From positions 316,776 to 380,775 of the forward strand of contig PBCF01000002.1 in NCBI GenBank assembly GCA_002716945.1: a stretch of 64,000 bases of DNA. Direction: 5' to 3'. A program made the position numbers and the translations under genes. The DNA is from Gammaproteobacteria bacterium. GTDB lineage: Bacteria > Pseudomonadota > Gammaproteobacteria > GCA-002705445 > GCA-002716945. Positions 8,709-18,164 of the stretch are shown one piece after another (the first letter of the stretch is position 1; each line of letters opens with the position of its first letter). Under the pieces are notes generated by a model, which made no database searches, was not told the origin of the DNA, and saw only the letters and a program-made list of their open reading frames with translations.

Positions 8709-10376
8709 ATGACAAGAACTGGTCTCCTCGTTACATCTTACAAGGATGTTGCACTAACTAATGATTATCCTGAATCCACATGGATTGCTATGGATTATCT
8801 TATAACACAATTATTTCCAAAAAAGGAATTCCAATATTTTTTCAAAAACAAAACTTATAGTAATGATTTGAATTATATACCATATAAAATTGCACATAAT
8901 TGGTACCGAGATAATAAGGGAATAGACATATCAAGTGGTCCTTATTCTGTAGGAATGGTTTTGGAGCATAGATTAAATTATATATTAAGTAATTTAATTA
9001 ACTATTATTATGCTTTTAAATATTGGGTTAATAAGAATGATATTATCTATGTACCCAAAACTAACAATACATTTTTCAATATATTATGTGATAACTTTAT
9101 TGATAATATAAAATATATTAATGGAAATTATGAAATAAGTCCTCAAATAGACATATTTATAAAAAATAAATGTACCATAAGACCTGTTAATATTAAGAAA
9201 AAATCATATATAGCAAAACTTATTCAAAAAATGCTGTTTATTAAAAATACTAACAAGGTAATGGTTTTTCCAGATTGGACATATAAAAGTTTAAAACATA
9301 AAAATTACATATATTTTAATTCATATAATCTATTTAATTGTTTTTATATGGATAATAATCCTAATACAGAAACAATTGTTAATGATTCAATATCTAAGAT
9401 TCCAGAAATTTCTAACACATTAGACGATATCATTTGTCAGTCTTTTCCAAACGACGATATAGAATCTTTTGCTTCATTGATTAAGCAAAATATACAGTAT
9501 GAGTATATCAATGCAATTAAGAATACAAATAGAATTTTTAGTCTTTTTACAGATGTAATATCAACATATAAACCAAAATCAATTGTTATTCCAGATTATG
9601 GAATAAGTCCATGGTACAACATAATTGCGCAAATTGCTGAACAACATAATATAAAGTTATATTCTGTAATAGATGGGTTTCATATCTTTATGCAAAATTG
9701 GACATTAAAGAAAAATAGAAAAGGTAATAATAACTTAATAAAGAATTTTGCATCAATGGGATCAATGAATGATAGTTTTTTAAAAAAATATATTAGCCAT
9801 GATAATGTTATTAATATACAAACACCGTTAGCTAATAATTTAGAAATAAAGAAAAATACAGACATAATATACGATGCAATAATTCTAATGCCTTATTGCT
9901 GGAATAGCGTCAATGCTGATGATGACAAAAGATATAAATATCTTTTTGATGTTATTAAAGTATTAAAATCTATAAATATTAATAAAATAGCAATTAAATT
10001 CAAAGAAGGGAAAGTTATAGGACCAAATGATACTGGTGAAAAAATAGTAACAGAACAATTAATTAATTTAAATAAATATAAAAATATTAGTTTAATAAGT
10101 GGAAGTTTTTCTGATTATGTTAATAAAACAAAAATTGTTATAGGTCAAGTTGGAACAAGTTTAATCGAATCTGTAATTTGTGAAACTCCATATTTTTTAT
10201 ATGAACCAATTGAAAATGGATTATATGATTATAATTTTATAAATTCAATGATTTGCGATAAATCATATGCAAAAAATATTAGTGATTTAAAAAAAAATAT
10301 ATTATCAAATAATTGTGTAGAATTAGTTAAAGATAAAATAGTTGACGGTAAATCAATTAATTTAGTTATTAATTAA
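8709..10376 (+). CDS. Putative surface-glycan transferase of unrecognised family
   Basis: I do not recognise a named family. The 555-residue protein has no clear membrane segment. Its C-terminal third contains 'VIGQVGTSLIESVICETPYFLYEP' (from about residue 478), quoted here in part only as a pattern: a Gly/Ser loop followed by E-x3-E and a hydrophobic strand. That resembles the donor-binding part of GT-B enzymes such as capsule or CMP-nonulosonate transferases. Position among sugar-nucleotide enzymes supports a transferase role. A second protein of similar size and C-terminal pattern lies at 31333-33153. Function is inferred, not shown. Confidence 0.45.
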   Translation: MTRTGLLVTSYKDVALTNDYPESTWIAMDYLITQLFPKKEFQYFFKNKTYSNDLNYIPYKIAHNWYRDNKGIDISSGPYSVGMVLEHRLNYILSNLINYYYAFKYWVNKNDIIYVPKTNNTFFNILCDNFIDNIKYINGNYEISPQIDIFIKNKCTIRPVNIKKKSYIAKLIQKMLFIKNTNKVMVFPDWTYKSLKHKNYIYFNSYNLFNCFYMDNNPNTETIVNDSISKIPEISNTLDDIICQSFPNDDIESFASLIKQNIQYEYINAIKNTNRIFSLFTDVISTYKPKSIVIPDYGISPWYNIIAQIAEQHNIKLYSVIDGFHIFMQNWTLKKNRKGNNNLIKNFASMGSMNDSFLKKYISHDNVINIQTPLANNLEIKKNTDIIYDAIILMPYCWNSVNADDDKRYKYLFDVIKVLKSININKIAIKFKEGKVIGPNDTGEKIVTEQLINLNKYKNISLISGSFSDYVNKTKIVIGQVGTSLIESVICETPYFLYEPIENGLYDYNFINSMICDKSYAKNISDLKKNILSNNCVELVKDKIVDGKSINLVIN

Positions 10377-10382
10377 AAATAA

Positions 10383-11075
10383 ATGAAATATCAAAAAAAT
10401 ATAAATGCAATCATATTATGCGGTGGAAAAGGTTTAAGGTTAAGACCTATAACAAAAGACATTCCAAAACCACTGATAAAAATAGGCGAAAAACCTATAT
10501 TATTTTATATAATAAAACATTTGTTAAAGTATAAAATTAAAAATTTCATAATAGCAACAGGTTACAAATCTAAAAAAATCGAAGATTTTATGATAAATAG
10601 CTTCCCATTACTTAATTACAGAATTGTTAATTCTGGTAATGTAGCCATTTTAGATAGAATTAAAGATTGTCTTCAGTACATTAAAGGAGATTTTATTTTA
10701 AATTACGGAGATACATTGTCTAATATTAATATTGAGAAGTTAATTAAATTTCATAATAAAAAATCTAGTCATGTGACGATTACATCATTTCCAATAACAA
10801 TACCATTTGGTGTAATGCAATTACATCCGAATGGAATTGTTAAAGATTTTCAAGAAAAACCAACTTTACAGGAAGTGATGAATATAGGCTATTATTATTT
10901 TACAACTGCATCTCATGATAAAATCAAGAAAAGCAATGATCTAGTAAAGTTAATAAAATCACTTATCAAATCTAATCAATTAAAATGTTATCAACATAAA
11001 GGATTACATATAACAATAAATACTATATCTGAGCTAGAATATGCTCAAAAAAATATCAGATCTATAATTAAATAA
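10383..11075 (+). CDS. Sugar-1-phosphate nucleotidyltransferase
   Basis: Short NTP-transferase of the RfbA/RfbF superfamily. The N-terminal signature AIILCGGKGLRLRPITKDIP with PKPLIKIGEKPIL is complete, NYGDT (about 108) supplies the metal-binding aspartate, and FQEKPT is the conserved EKP motif. At 230 residues it is shorter than typical glucose-1-phosphate cytidylyl- or thymidylyltransferases. The nucleotide used cannot be read from the sequence. A CDP-glucose-dehydratase-like SDR lies 770 bases downstream, which makes a CDP- or UDP-sugar branch plausible. It starts 6 bases after the upstream gene. Confidence 0.75.
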   Translation: MKYQKNINAIILCGGKGLRLRPITKDIPKPLIKIGEKPILFYIIKHLLKYKIKNFIIATGYKSKKIEDFMINSFPLLNYRIVNSGNVAILDRIKDCLQYIKGDFILNYGDTLSNINIEKLIKFHNKKSSHVTITSFPITIPFGVMQLHPNGIVKDFQEKPTLQEVMNIGYYYFTTASHDKIKKSNDLVKLIKSLIKSNQLKCYQHKGLHITINTISELEYAQKNIRSIIK

Positions 11076-11090
11076 ATTTTAAGATATAAG

Positions 11091-11828
11091 ATGAGTAAAT
11101 TATCTGTAAATAAAATAATCAAAGAAACATTAGGTTATATATACTATAATTCATACAAAAGATATAAACGTCAATTTGGCAACAGATCTTTAATATATCA
11201 TGCATTTGGAAGTAAACTATCGCATGATACATACGGAATAAGTATAAATATAAATGATTTTAAAAATCATCTGATTTTTTTAAAAAATAACTATGATTTT
11301 TGTCATATAACTGATGTAAACAACTCAAATAAGCTAAAAATATCAATTACTATAGATGATGGTTATAAAGATACTTTATTGGCAGCAGAATATTTAAATT
11401 TATACAAAATACCTTTTACTTTATTTATAACAACAGATTTTATTGGTAAAAAGCATTATTTATCTAAAAACAATATACAAGAGCTTTGTAAGTTGGATAA
11501 CTGTATAATTGGCAGTCATGGCAAAACTCATGCAAAGTTTGGAATGATTTCAAAAGACAATATTTATAAAGAGCTACATGATAGTAAATTGGTTCTTGAA
11601 GATATTTGTGGTGTACAAATTTATGGATTAGCCTATCCACATGGTTCATATAATCATGAAACAATTAAAATAGCTAAAAAATTAGATTATCTATGGGCAG
11701 CTTCAAGTATTAAAGGTATCAATAATAAATATTCAAATAAATATCTTTTAAATAGATCTGAAGTCATTAGAACAGATAAGATAAAGGATCTTACAAAAAA
11801 AATAAATGGTTTTTATGATTATTATTAA
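11091..11828 (+). CDS. Polysaccharide deacetylase (CE4 / NodB-like)
   Basis: Shows the NodB-homology motifs in order: SITIDDGYKD (about 86; the 'T(F/I)DDG' motif with catalytic base and metal aspartate), IIGSHGKTHAKF (about 138; the H-x3-H metal pair), and LAYPHGSYN (about 180; the 'R/AxPxG' loop). Enzymes of this family remove N- or O-acetyl groups from polysaccharides or lipid-linked precursors. No signal peptide or membrane anchor is evident, so it may act in the cytoplasm on a lipid-linked intermediate. Neighbours are sugar-nucleotide enzymes. The family call is firm; the substrate is unknown. Confidence 0.82.
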   Translation: MSKLSVNKIIKETLGYIYYNSYKRYKRQFGNRSLIYHAFGSKLSHDTYGISININDFKNHLIFLKNNYDFCHITDVNNSNKLKISITIDDGYKDTLLAAEYLNLYKIPFTLFITTDFIGKKHYLSKNNIQELCKLDNCIIGSHGKTHAKFGMISKDNIYKELHDSKLVLEDICGVQIYGLAYPHGSYNHETIKIAKKLDYLWAASSIKGINNKYSNKYLLNRSEVIRTDKIKDLTKKINGFYDYY

Positions 11829-11848
11829 TAAAATATTTAGAAAAATTA

Positions 11849-12901
11849 ATGACTAAAATTATATCAAAACAATATTTAAACAGAAAATTCTGGAAAAATA
11901 AAACAATTTTATTGACTGGTATTAACGGTTTTATTGGAGGAAATTTAGCTAAAATATTAATAGAATATGGTGCTAAAGTAATTGGATTAACAAATACAAA
12001 TAAAAAGAATAAATTTTTAGAATATGAAAAAATATATTCAAAATTAAAAATATATAATGTTGATATAAAGAATTATTCAAAAATTGATAATATTTTAAAA
12101 AAAAATACTATTGATATATGTTTTCATTTAGCTGCACAGGTTGACGTAAATGTTGCTAAAAATAATCCATTTCAGACTTTTGAAACTAATATTAGGGGTA
12201 CTTATAATTTATTAGAAATATTGAGACATCATAAGAGTATTAAATCAATAATAGTTGCTTCATCAGATAAGGCTTATGGTGATTATAATATCAAAGATTT
12301 ACCATATACAGAAAATCATGATTTAAGACCTTCTTTTCCATACGATGTGTCTAAGGCTTCTGCAGATATGATAGCCAAATCATATTCAACAAATATTTTT
12401 AATCTTCCAATAATTATTACAAGATTTGCTAATATTTATGGCCCAGGACAATTGAATTTTACTGCTTTAATCCCCGATGTTATTTTAAATATATTAGGAT
12501 ATAGAAATTTTATTCCAAGAAGTAATGGGTTACATACACGAGATTTTTTATACGTCGATGATGTTGCATATTTATATATGTGCTTAGCATATAATTTATT
12601 TAAAGATAAGAGACTATCAGGGGAGATATTTAATGCTGGAACTGATAAAGCATACAAGATTAAAGATATAATTTTTAAATTATGTAAAATTTCTAACAAT
12701 AGCGCATTGATGAATAAAATAAAAAAAGATTTTATGAATAAGAAACCATCTGGTGAAATACTTCATCAATCTATGTCATATAAAAAATTAAATAATTATT
12801 TTGACTGGAAACCTACATTTAGTATGGATGACGGTATCTTTACTACAATCAAATGGTATAAAGAATTTCTCAAGAAATATAGTTATAAGAATTTTTTATG
12901 A
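11849..12901 (+). CDS. NAD-dependent sugar-nucleotide epimerase/dehydratase (CDP-glucose 4,6-dehydratase-like)
   Basis: Extended SDR of 350 residues with LLTGINGFIGGNLA (about 22-35), FHLAAQVDV, ASSDKAYGDY (about 135) and the catalytic pair in YDVSK (about 165). 'NRKFWKNKTILLTG' at the N-terminus and the SDKAYG motif resemble RfbG-type CDP-glucose 4,6-dehydratases and GDP-mannose dehydratases more than GalE. The stop codon overlaps the start of the SQD1-like gene (ATGA). Together with the upstream nucleotidyltransferase it may make a 4-keto-6-deoxy sugar nucleotide. The exact substrate is inference. Confidence 0.7.
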   Translation: MTKIISKQYLNRKFWKNKTILLTGINGFIGGNLAKILIEYGAKVIGLTNTNKKNKFLEYEKIYSKLKIYNVDIKNYSKIDNILKKNTIDICFHLAAQVDVNVAKNNPFQTFETNIRGTYNLLEILRHHKSIKSIIVASSDKAYGDYNIKDLPYTENHDLRPSFPYDVSKASADMIAKSYSTNIFNLPIIITRFANIYGPGQLNFTALIPDVILNILGYRNFIPRSNGLHTRDFLYVDDVAYLYMCLAYNLFKDKRLSGEIFNAGTDKAYKIKDIIFKLCKISNNSALMNKIKKDFMNKKPSGEILHQSMSYKKLNNYFDWKPTFSMDDGIFTTIKWYKEFLKKYSYKNFL

Positions 12902-14052
12902 AAAATAAAATGAAAATTATGATATTAGGTGCGGATGGTTATCTTGGATGGCCAATGGCAATAGATTTATGCTTTAAACAGTATAATTTAATTCTTATTG
13001 ATAATTATATAAAACGTAAATTGCAAAAGAAATACAAAAGATTACCATTAGATAATATCTCTAAAATAGAAAGTAAATTAAAAATACTTAAGAAAATTAA
13101 CAAAAATATTGATTTTTATAATATAGATTGTACTAATTTTGATGCTTTATCTAAAATATTTAAAAAAACTAAACCAGACGCTGTAATACATTTTGCAGAA
13201 TTACCTTCAGCTCCTTATTCTATGTTTGGTTCGAATGAGTCTTGGAAAACTTTACAAAACAATCTTCAAAGTACATTTAATTTGGCTTGGTGTGTTAAAA
13301 CATATAATTCAAATTGTCATATTATAAAACTTGGAACAATGGGCGAATATGGTACACCAAATATTGATATTGAAGAAGGGTGGATTGATATAAATCATAA
13401 AAAAAGAAATCAAAAATTTTTATATCCAAGACAAGGAAGTAGTTTATATCATACATCTAAAATTATGGATACTGACTTATTATGGTTTTATGTAAGACTT
13501 TATAATTTACGTGTAACAGATCTGATGCAGGGACCTGTTTATGGTATAAATACACATAACGAATTAGATACATCCTTATATCCTATGTTTACTTATGATG
13601 ATATGTTTGGAACAATAATAAATCGTTTTATAGTTCAGGCAGTTGCTGGAATACCTTTAACTATATATGGATCAGGACATCAAATTAGAGGCTACATTAA
13701 TATAAAAGATACTATTAAATGTATTAATTTAGCTATCAAGAATCAGCCAAGAAGAGGAGACTTGAAAATATTTAATCAGTTTACTGAACAATTCAATGTT
13801 AAAGATTTAGCTAATAAAATATCAAAATCACTCAAACTTCTTGATATAAAAACAAAAATACAAAAAATAAATAATCCAAGAATTGAAAAAGAAAAGCACT
13901 ATTATAATGCTAAAAACTCTGGTATGAAAAAATTAGGATTAAAACCAACATTATTAACAGATAAAATTATAATAGAGATTGCCAAATATGTAATAAGTAA
14001 TAAGGATAAAATTAATAAATCTATTATACTTCCTAGAAGTAATTGGAAATGA
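12898..14052 (+). CDS. UDP-sulfoquinovose synthase (SQD1/SqdB type)
   Basis: Strong match by motif to SQD1/SqdB, the enzyme that makes UDP-sulfoquinovose from UDP-glucose and sulfite. Visible are GADGYLGWPMA (NAD loop), SAPYSM (about 103), LGTMGEYGTPNIDIEEG (about 145), YPRQGSSLYHTSK with the YxxxK pair (about 183), DLMQGPVYG, and DMFGTIINRF followed by AVAGIPLTIYGSGHQIRG. The usual 'EQRSAPYSM' is 'ELPSAPYSM' here, a two-residue change near the active site. No SqdX/SqdD-type sulfolipid synthase is next to it. The gene sits inside a glycan operon, so the sulfosugar, if made, probably enters the polysaccharide. Confidence 0.82.
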   Translation: MKNKMKIMILGADGYLGWPMAIDLCFKQYNLILIDNYIKRKLQKKYKRLPLDNISKIESKLKILKKINKNIDFYNIDCTNFDALSKIFKKTKPDAVIHFAELPSAPYSMFGSNESWKTLQNNLQSTFNLAWCVKTYNSNCHIIKLGTMGEYGTPNIDIEEGWIDINHKKRNQKFLYPRQGSSLYHTSKIMDTDLLWFYVRLYNLRVTDLMQGPVYGINTHNELDTSLYPMFTYDDMFGTIINRFIVQAVAGIPLTIYGSGHQIRGYINIKDTIKCINLAIKNQPRRGDLKIFNQFTEQFNVKDLANKISKSLKLLDIKTKIQKINNPRIEKEKHYYNAKNSGMKKLGLKPTLLTDKIIIEIAKYVISNKDKINKSIILPRSNWK

Positions 14053-15032
14053 AAATATTAATAACAGGTGGATTAGGATTTGTTGGAAGTAATTTAGTAG
14101 AATATCTATTAAAGTATAAAAATATAAAGAAAATTATCATAGTTGATAACTTCTCATCTTCGTCAATTCAATATATAGAAAAATTTACTAAATATAAATT
14201 CTTTAAATCATATAATCATTACAAAAAATCTATATCTAAAGTAGAAATTATTAAAGCAAATATAAATAATTTTAATATAGCTAAAAAAATTACAAAAAAC
14301 ATTGACTGTATAATTCATCTAGCAGCAGAATCTGGTATAGACAAATCTATTACAGATCCATTAAATGCTTTTAATGTTAATGTTGTTGGTACATTTAATT
14401 ACCTTGAAGCAGCTAGAATAAATAAAGTTAAACAATTTATTTTGGCTTCTAGTGGAGCAGTATTTGGTAATCAAAAACCACCATTTAAAGAAATATATGA
14501 AAGAAATCCAATATCACCATATGGGTCAAGCAAACTAACAGCTGAAACTTTTTGTCAAACATATGGTATGACGTTTAAAATACAAACAACAATTCTTAGA
14601 TTTAGCAATGCTTATGGAAAATATTCTAAACATAAAAATAGTGTAATAGCTAAATTTATTAATAATATTATAAATAGTAAACAGATTGTAATAAACGGCA
14701 ATGGCAAGATAACAAGAGATTATATATATGTTGAAGATATTTGTTCAGCTATTTATAAATGTTTACAAAATAAGAAAAAATCTACTATTTACCATGTATC
14801 AACAAATAAAGAAACGTCATTAAATGATTTAATAAAAAAAATAGAGCATACATTTAATATAATATTAAATTCCCCGTTACAGATTAAAAAAAAATATGGA
14901 AAAAATCGTTTGGGTGATATGAAAAGTAATTCTCAGTCAAATAATAAAATTAAAAAAGAAATGAACTGGAGTCCTAAAACTAACCTTAATCAAGGTTTAC
15001 TAAAGACCTTAGAATGGTTTATATTAAATTAA
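14049..15032 (+). CDS. GalE-like NAD-dependent sugar-nucleotide epimerase/dehydratase
   Basis: Extended SDR: ITGGLGFVGSNLVEYL at the start, IIHLAAESGID, ASSGAVFG (Ser-rich catalytic strand), and YGSSK with the catalytic Tyr and Lys. It then has LRFSNAYGKY and RDYIYVED, which are shared by UDP-glucose 4-epimerase and UDP-glucuronate epimerase/decarboxylase relatives. I chose the ATG at 14049, which overlaps the previous stop as ATGA and begins MKILITGG, rather than the TTG at 14043 used by the ORF track. The third sugar-nucleotide SDR in a row, it probably supplies another repeat-unit sugar. Substrate unresolved. Confidence 0.72.
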   Translation: MKILITGGLGFVGSNLVEYLLKYKNIKKIIIVDNFSSSSIQYIEKFTKYKFFKSYNHYKKSISKVEIIKANINNFNIAKKITKNIDCIIHLAAESGIDKSITDPLNAFNVNVVGTFNYLEAARINKVKQFILASSGAVFGNQKPPFKEIYERNPISPYGSSKLTAETFCQTYGMTFKIQTTILRFSNAYGKYSKHKNSVIAKFINNIINSKQIVINGNGKITRDYIYVEDICSAIYKCLQNKKKSTIYHVSTNKETSLNDLIKKIEHTFNIILNSPLQIKKKYGKNRLGDMKSNSQSNNKIKKEMNWSPKTNLNQGLLKTLEWFILN

Positions 15033-15041
15033 TAAAATTCA

Positions 15042-16166
15042 TTGAATAATAAAAATAAAACAATCACATTAGTATCAAATAATTACTGGACATTATATAA
15101 ATTTAGATATGATGTAATAGAAATGTTTGTAAAAAAAGGATATAAAGTTAATCTTATTGCCCACAAGGATAAGTATCATCTGAATTTTGATTCAGAAAGA
15201 ATAAATAAATATTTCATACCAGTAGAAGTAAGAAGCACAAATATATTAACTGAGCTAAAAACTTTTATATCTTTATATAATATTTATAAAGATCTTAAAA
15301 CTGATATTATTATACATTTTACTATTAAACCTAATATTTATGGTTCTATCCTGGCACGTTATTTTAAGATAAAATCTATTTCATTTATAACAGGTGTTGG
15401 CTATATCTTTACTTCTAAAAAATATTTCTTAAGAAAAATTATTGCTTTATTATATAGATATTCACTCAAAAATAACTATGAAGTATGGTTTACAAATAAT
15501 AGTGATAAAATGCTTTTTTTAAAAAATAAGATAATAGATAAATCTCAAAAAACTGATATAGTCCCAGGAGCAGGTATTAATTTTTGTGATACTTTAAATA
15601 AGAACATTAAAAAGGATAAAAGTAATAAAATTAAATTTTTAATGATATCAAGAGTAGTCAAGGATAAAGGTGTTCTAGAATTTATTAAGACTGCACAACA
15701 TTTTAAATCACAAGCAAAGTTGGAGTTTACTCTTATTGGATCATACAATAAAGATATAACTGGAAGTATTGATCATAATATTTTACAAGAAGCAATAAAT
15801 AATAAAACTATAACTTATTATGATTATCAAGATAATATTTTAGAATATATAGAACAATCAACATGTATTGTTCAACCATCTTATCGTGAAGGAATATCAA
15901 CAATACTTCTTGAATCTGCTTCATTAAAAAAACCTATTATAACAACAGATGTCCCTGGATGTATTGATGTTATTCCTGATAATAACTATGGAATAATATG
16001 TAAATCAAAAGATTATAAGTCATTAATATTAGCAATTGAAAAATTTTTAACTTTAACTACAGATCAAATAGATTCTATGGTTAATAATACATATAAATAT
16101 GTAAAATCAAACTTTAATAGAAAAGATATACTAAAAAAATATGAATATATTATTAGCAATTGTTAG
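15042..16166 (+). CDS. GT4-family glycosyltransferase (PglA-like)
   Basis: GT-B fold transferase. The N-terminal domain opens with 'TLVSNNYWTLYKFR', a pattern seen in PglA/WbpT-like enzymes. FLMISRVVKDKGVLEF marks the start of the donor domain, and REGISTILLE is the E-x7-E motif of family GT4. The first codon must be TTG at 15042, because no ATG occurs before about residue 28 and the conserved first strand begins by residue 8. Its end overlaps the next gene by 26 bases. In related pathways such enzymes add the second sugar to the undecaprenyl-linked first one; that role is inference. Confidence 0.8.
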   Translation: MNNKNKTITLVSNNYWTLYKFRYDVIEMFVKKGYKVNLIAHKDKYHLNFDSERINKYFIPVEVRSTNILTELKTFISLYNIYKDLKTDIIIHFTIKPNIYGSILARYFKIKSISFITGVGYIFTSKKYFLRKIIALLYRYSLKNNYEVWFTNNSDKMLFLKNKIIDKSQKTDIVPGAGINFCDTLNKNIKKDKSNKIKFLMISRVVKDKGVLEFIKTAQHFKSQAKLEFTLIGSYNKDITGSIDHNILQEAINNKTITYYDYQDNILEYIEQSTCIVQPSYREGISTILLESASLKKPIITTDVPGCIDVIPDNNYGIICKSKDYKSLILAIEKFLTLTTDQIDSMVNNTYKYVKSNFNRKDILKKYEYIISNC

Positions 16167-17199
16167 CTCATTTATACTTACATTGATTGTCAGTTATATT
16201 TTAATTAAAAAACCAATAGCTATTTCTCAACCAACATCACGTGGATTACATGATAATGAAATATCAACATCTGGTGGCATTGCAATATTTTTTGGTTATA
16301 TTTCTGCTGCTATATTAATAATTAATGAAATCAATATTTATAATATTTTGTTACTCTTAATACCATTTTTTGTAGTATTACTTGGATTTTTAGATGATAG
16401 ATATTCTATAACAAACACAATTAGATTTTTATTTCAAATATTATTAAGTACATTAATTGTTGTTATAAATACTATAGTACTTTTAAATAGTACAGACTTA
16501 TCAAACTTATGGATTTATATATTATTTTCAATAATATTTTTTGTTTATTTTATAAATATATATAACTTTATGGATGGAATTGATTTAATTGCGACAATAC
16601 AAGGATTATTTATCCTTGTTGGAATACTCTCATATTATGTATTGATGGCAAATTATTGGAATATTTGGATATTAATTTTAATTCCGGCTCTAATTGCTTT
16701 TATAATATTTAATTATTCTCCAGCAAAATTATTTTTAGGAAGTTCAGGTAGTTATTTAATTGCATTACTAGTTGGCCAAGAAATATATATTATGAGTACT
16801 TCTTATTTACTTGTTGGAATCTCATCAAATACGAATGACATTTGGGCAGCACATCTAATTTTCATATTAATACTAGCAACAATATTTTTAGCAGATTCAA
16901 CATATACAATTATTGTGAGATTTATAAAAAAACTTATGGATAATACCAGTACATTATTTGAATGCATCCTATATATAACAACACCCCATAGAACTCATAA
17001 TTATCAAAAACTAGCATTACTATATGGAAGTCATAAAAAAGTAAATTTATATCTATTTTTCTATAATATTTTATGGTGTTTACCGCTAGCAGTAATTTGT
17101 ATACAGATACAAGAATATAAATATTTATGTTTGTTATTTAGTTACATACCATACTTATTTTGGTGTTATATAAATAGAGCTGGAATAGAAGATAAATAA
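16141..17199 (+). CDS. WecA/WbpL-like undecaprenyl-phosphate sugar-1-phosphate transferase
   Basis: Polytopic membrane enzyme (about ten to eleven helices) of the MraY/WecA family, which loads the first sugar phosphate onto undecaprenyl phosphate. Motifs seen: STSGGIAIF, LGFLDDRYSI (the metal-binding DD), NIYNFMDGIDLIA (the NxxNxxDGxD motif), SPAKLFLGSSGSY, and TPHRTHNYQKL, which stands for the cytoplasmic HxxH-type loop of WbpL/WecA. It therefore probably starts repeat-unit synthesis, with a 6-deoxy-hexosamine or HexNAc phosphate as donor. It overlaps the upstream glycosyltransferase by 26 bases. Confidence 0.85.
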   Translation: MNILLAIVSSFILTLIVSYILIKKPIAISQPTSRGLHDNEISTSGGIAIFFGYISAAILIINEINIYNILLLLIPFFVVLLGFLDDRYSITNTIRFLFQILLSTLIVVINTIVLLNSTDLSNLWIYILFSIIFFVYFINIYNFMDGIDLIATIQGLFILVGILSYYVLMANYWNIWILILIPALIAFIIFNYSPAKLFLGSSGSYLIALLVGQEIYIMSTSYLLVGISSNTNDIWAAHLIFILILATIFLADSTYTIIVRFIKKLMDNTSTLFECILYITTPHRTHNYQKLALLYGSHKKVNLYLFFYNILWCLPLAVICIQIQEYKYLCLLFSYIPYLFWCYINRAGIEDK

Positions 17200-17200
17200 A

Positions 17201-18160
17201 ATGGATAAGGAAATATTATGTTTTTTAAAATATAACCTCATACAAGGAAATATATTCAATACATTAAAGTTTTATAGCATAAAATTCATAAAAAAAATTA
17301 GAAAAATAAGTAGAATTAAAAATTATCCATCACGCTATAAATATTTATTAAAAGAAGATCTGATAAATATAAAAGATAATAATAAAGTTACTCAAATAAT
17401 ACATGATTCATTTGTTAATGTTGATATAAAACTAGCATCTCGAGCTTTTAATATTAAAACTGTTTCTGATATACATAAAAAGTTTAACGATCCAGAAGAT
17501 TTTGAATCATTACATCGTTTTATGTGGTTAAGAACATTAGATATTGACAAATTAAATATAAATAAAATAAATCAAATAGAAAAAATAATTATATATTGGT
17601 GCCAGGTTAATAATCAGTTAAAGAGTAATTCGTTATTAATATGGCATCCATATACAATATCTGAAAGAATTATAAATATTTTATATTATTATTCTAAAAT
17701 AAAAAAAAATATTCCTTTAACTGTTCGTAATAATATACATGCTTCAACTAATCTTCTTATAAAAAACCTAGAATTTTATGAAATAGGGTATGGTAATCAT
17801 CTTATAAATAACATTAGATCGATATTAACGTATTCATTATATTTTGATAACAAACAATTGCAGGATATATTTACAACCATGTTTGAGGAATATCTAGATA
17901 ATTTTTTAGTAGATGGTTTTTCTAAAGATTATTCCTCTCATTATCAATTATTATTATGTTATTGGTTATTTGATTTAAAACAATTTCTAAAAATATATAA
18001 GAATAATTCTATACTGGAAATAATTGATAATTATTATGATTTAATTAAATCTAGAGCATTGTTCTTTTATAATAAAAAAAATAATTATTTTACTTTCTTT
18101 GGTGATATTTCACCTGATTATTCAGCCAAATTTTTATTAGAAAATATTACCTCTCAATAG
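17201..18160 (+). CDS. Heparinase II/III-like protein, N-terminal half (split gene)
   Basis: Helix-rich 319-residue product resembling the alpha/alpha-toroid N-terminal domain of heparinase II/III-like proteins: 'FESLHRFMWLRTLD', then WHPYTISERIIN, and 'EIGYGNHLINNIRSIL', where NN/H residues line the active site in the family, ending in 'FFGDISPDYSAKFL'. It stops at TAG (18158). The C-terminal beta-sandwich half follows immediately in the +1 frame. The two frames overlap openly from 18141, so a single-base change would join them. Such proteins occur in polysaccharide loci and may trim or modify the polymer. No signal peptide is seen. Confidence 0.65.
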   Translation: MDKEILCFLKYNLIQGNIFNTLKFYSIKFIKKIRKISRIKNYPSRYKYLLKEDLINIKDNNKVTQIIHDSFVNVDIKLASRAFNIKTVSDIHKKFNDPEDFESLHRFMWLRTLDIDKLNINKINQIEKIIIYWCQVNNQLKSNSLLIWHPYTISERIINILYYYSKIKKNIPLTVRNNIHASTNLLIKNLEFYEIGYGNHLINNIRSILTYSLYFDNKQLQDIFTTMFEEYLDNFLVDGFSKDYSSHYQLLLCYWLFDLKQFLKIYKNNSILEIIDNYYDLIKSRALFFYNKKNNYFTFFGDISPDYSAKFLLENITSQ

Positions 18161-18164
18161 TTTT

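Noticed and set aside
14043-14048. TTG start of the GalE-like gene at 14043
   Set aside because: The ATG at 14049 begins exactly at the conserved MKILITGG strand and overlaps the upstream stop as ATGA, which fits the coupling used elsewhere in this operon.
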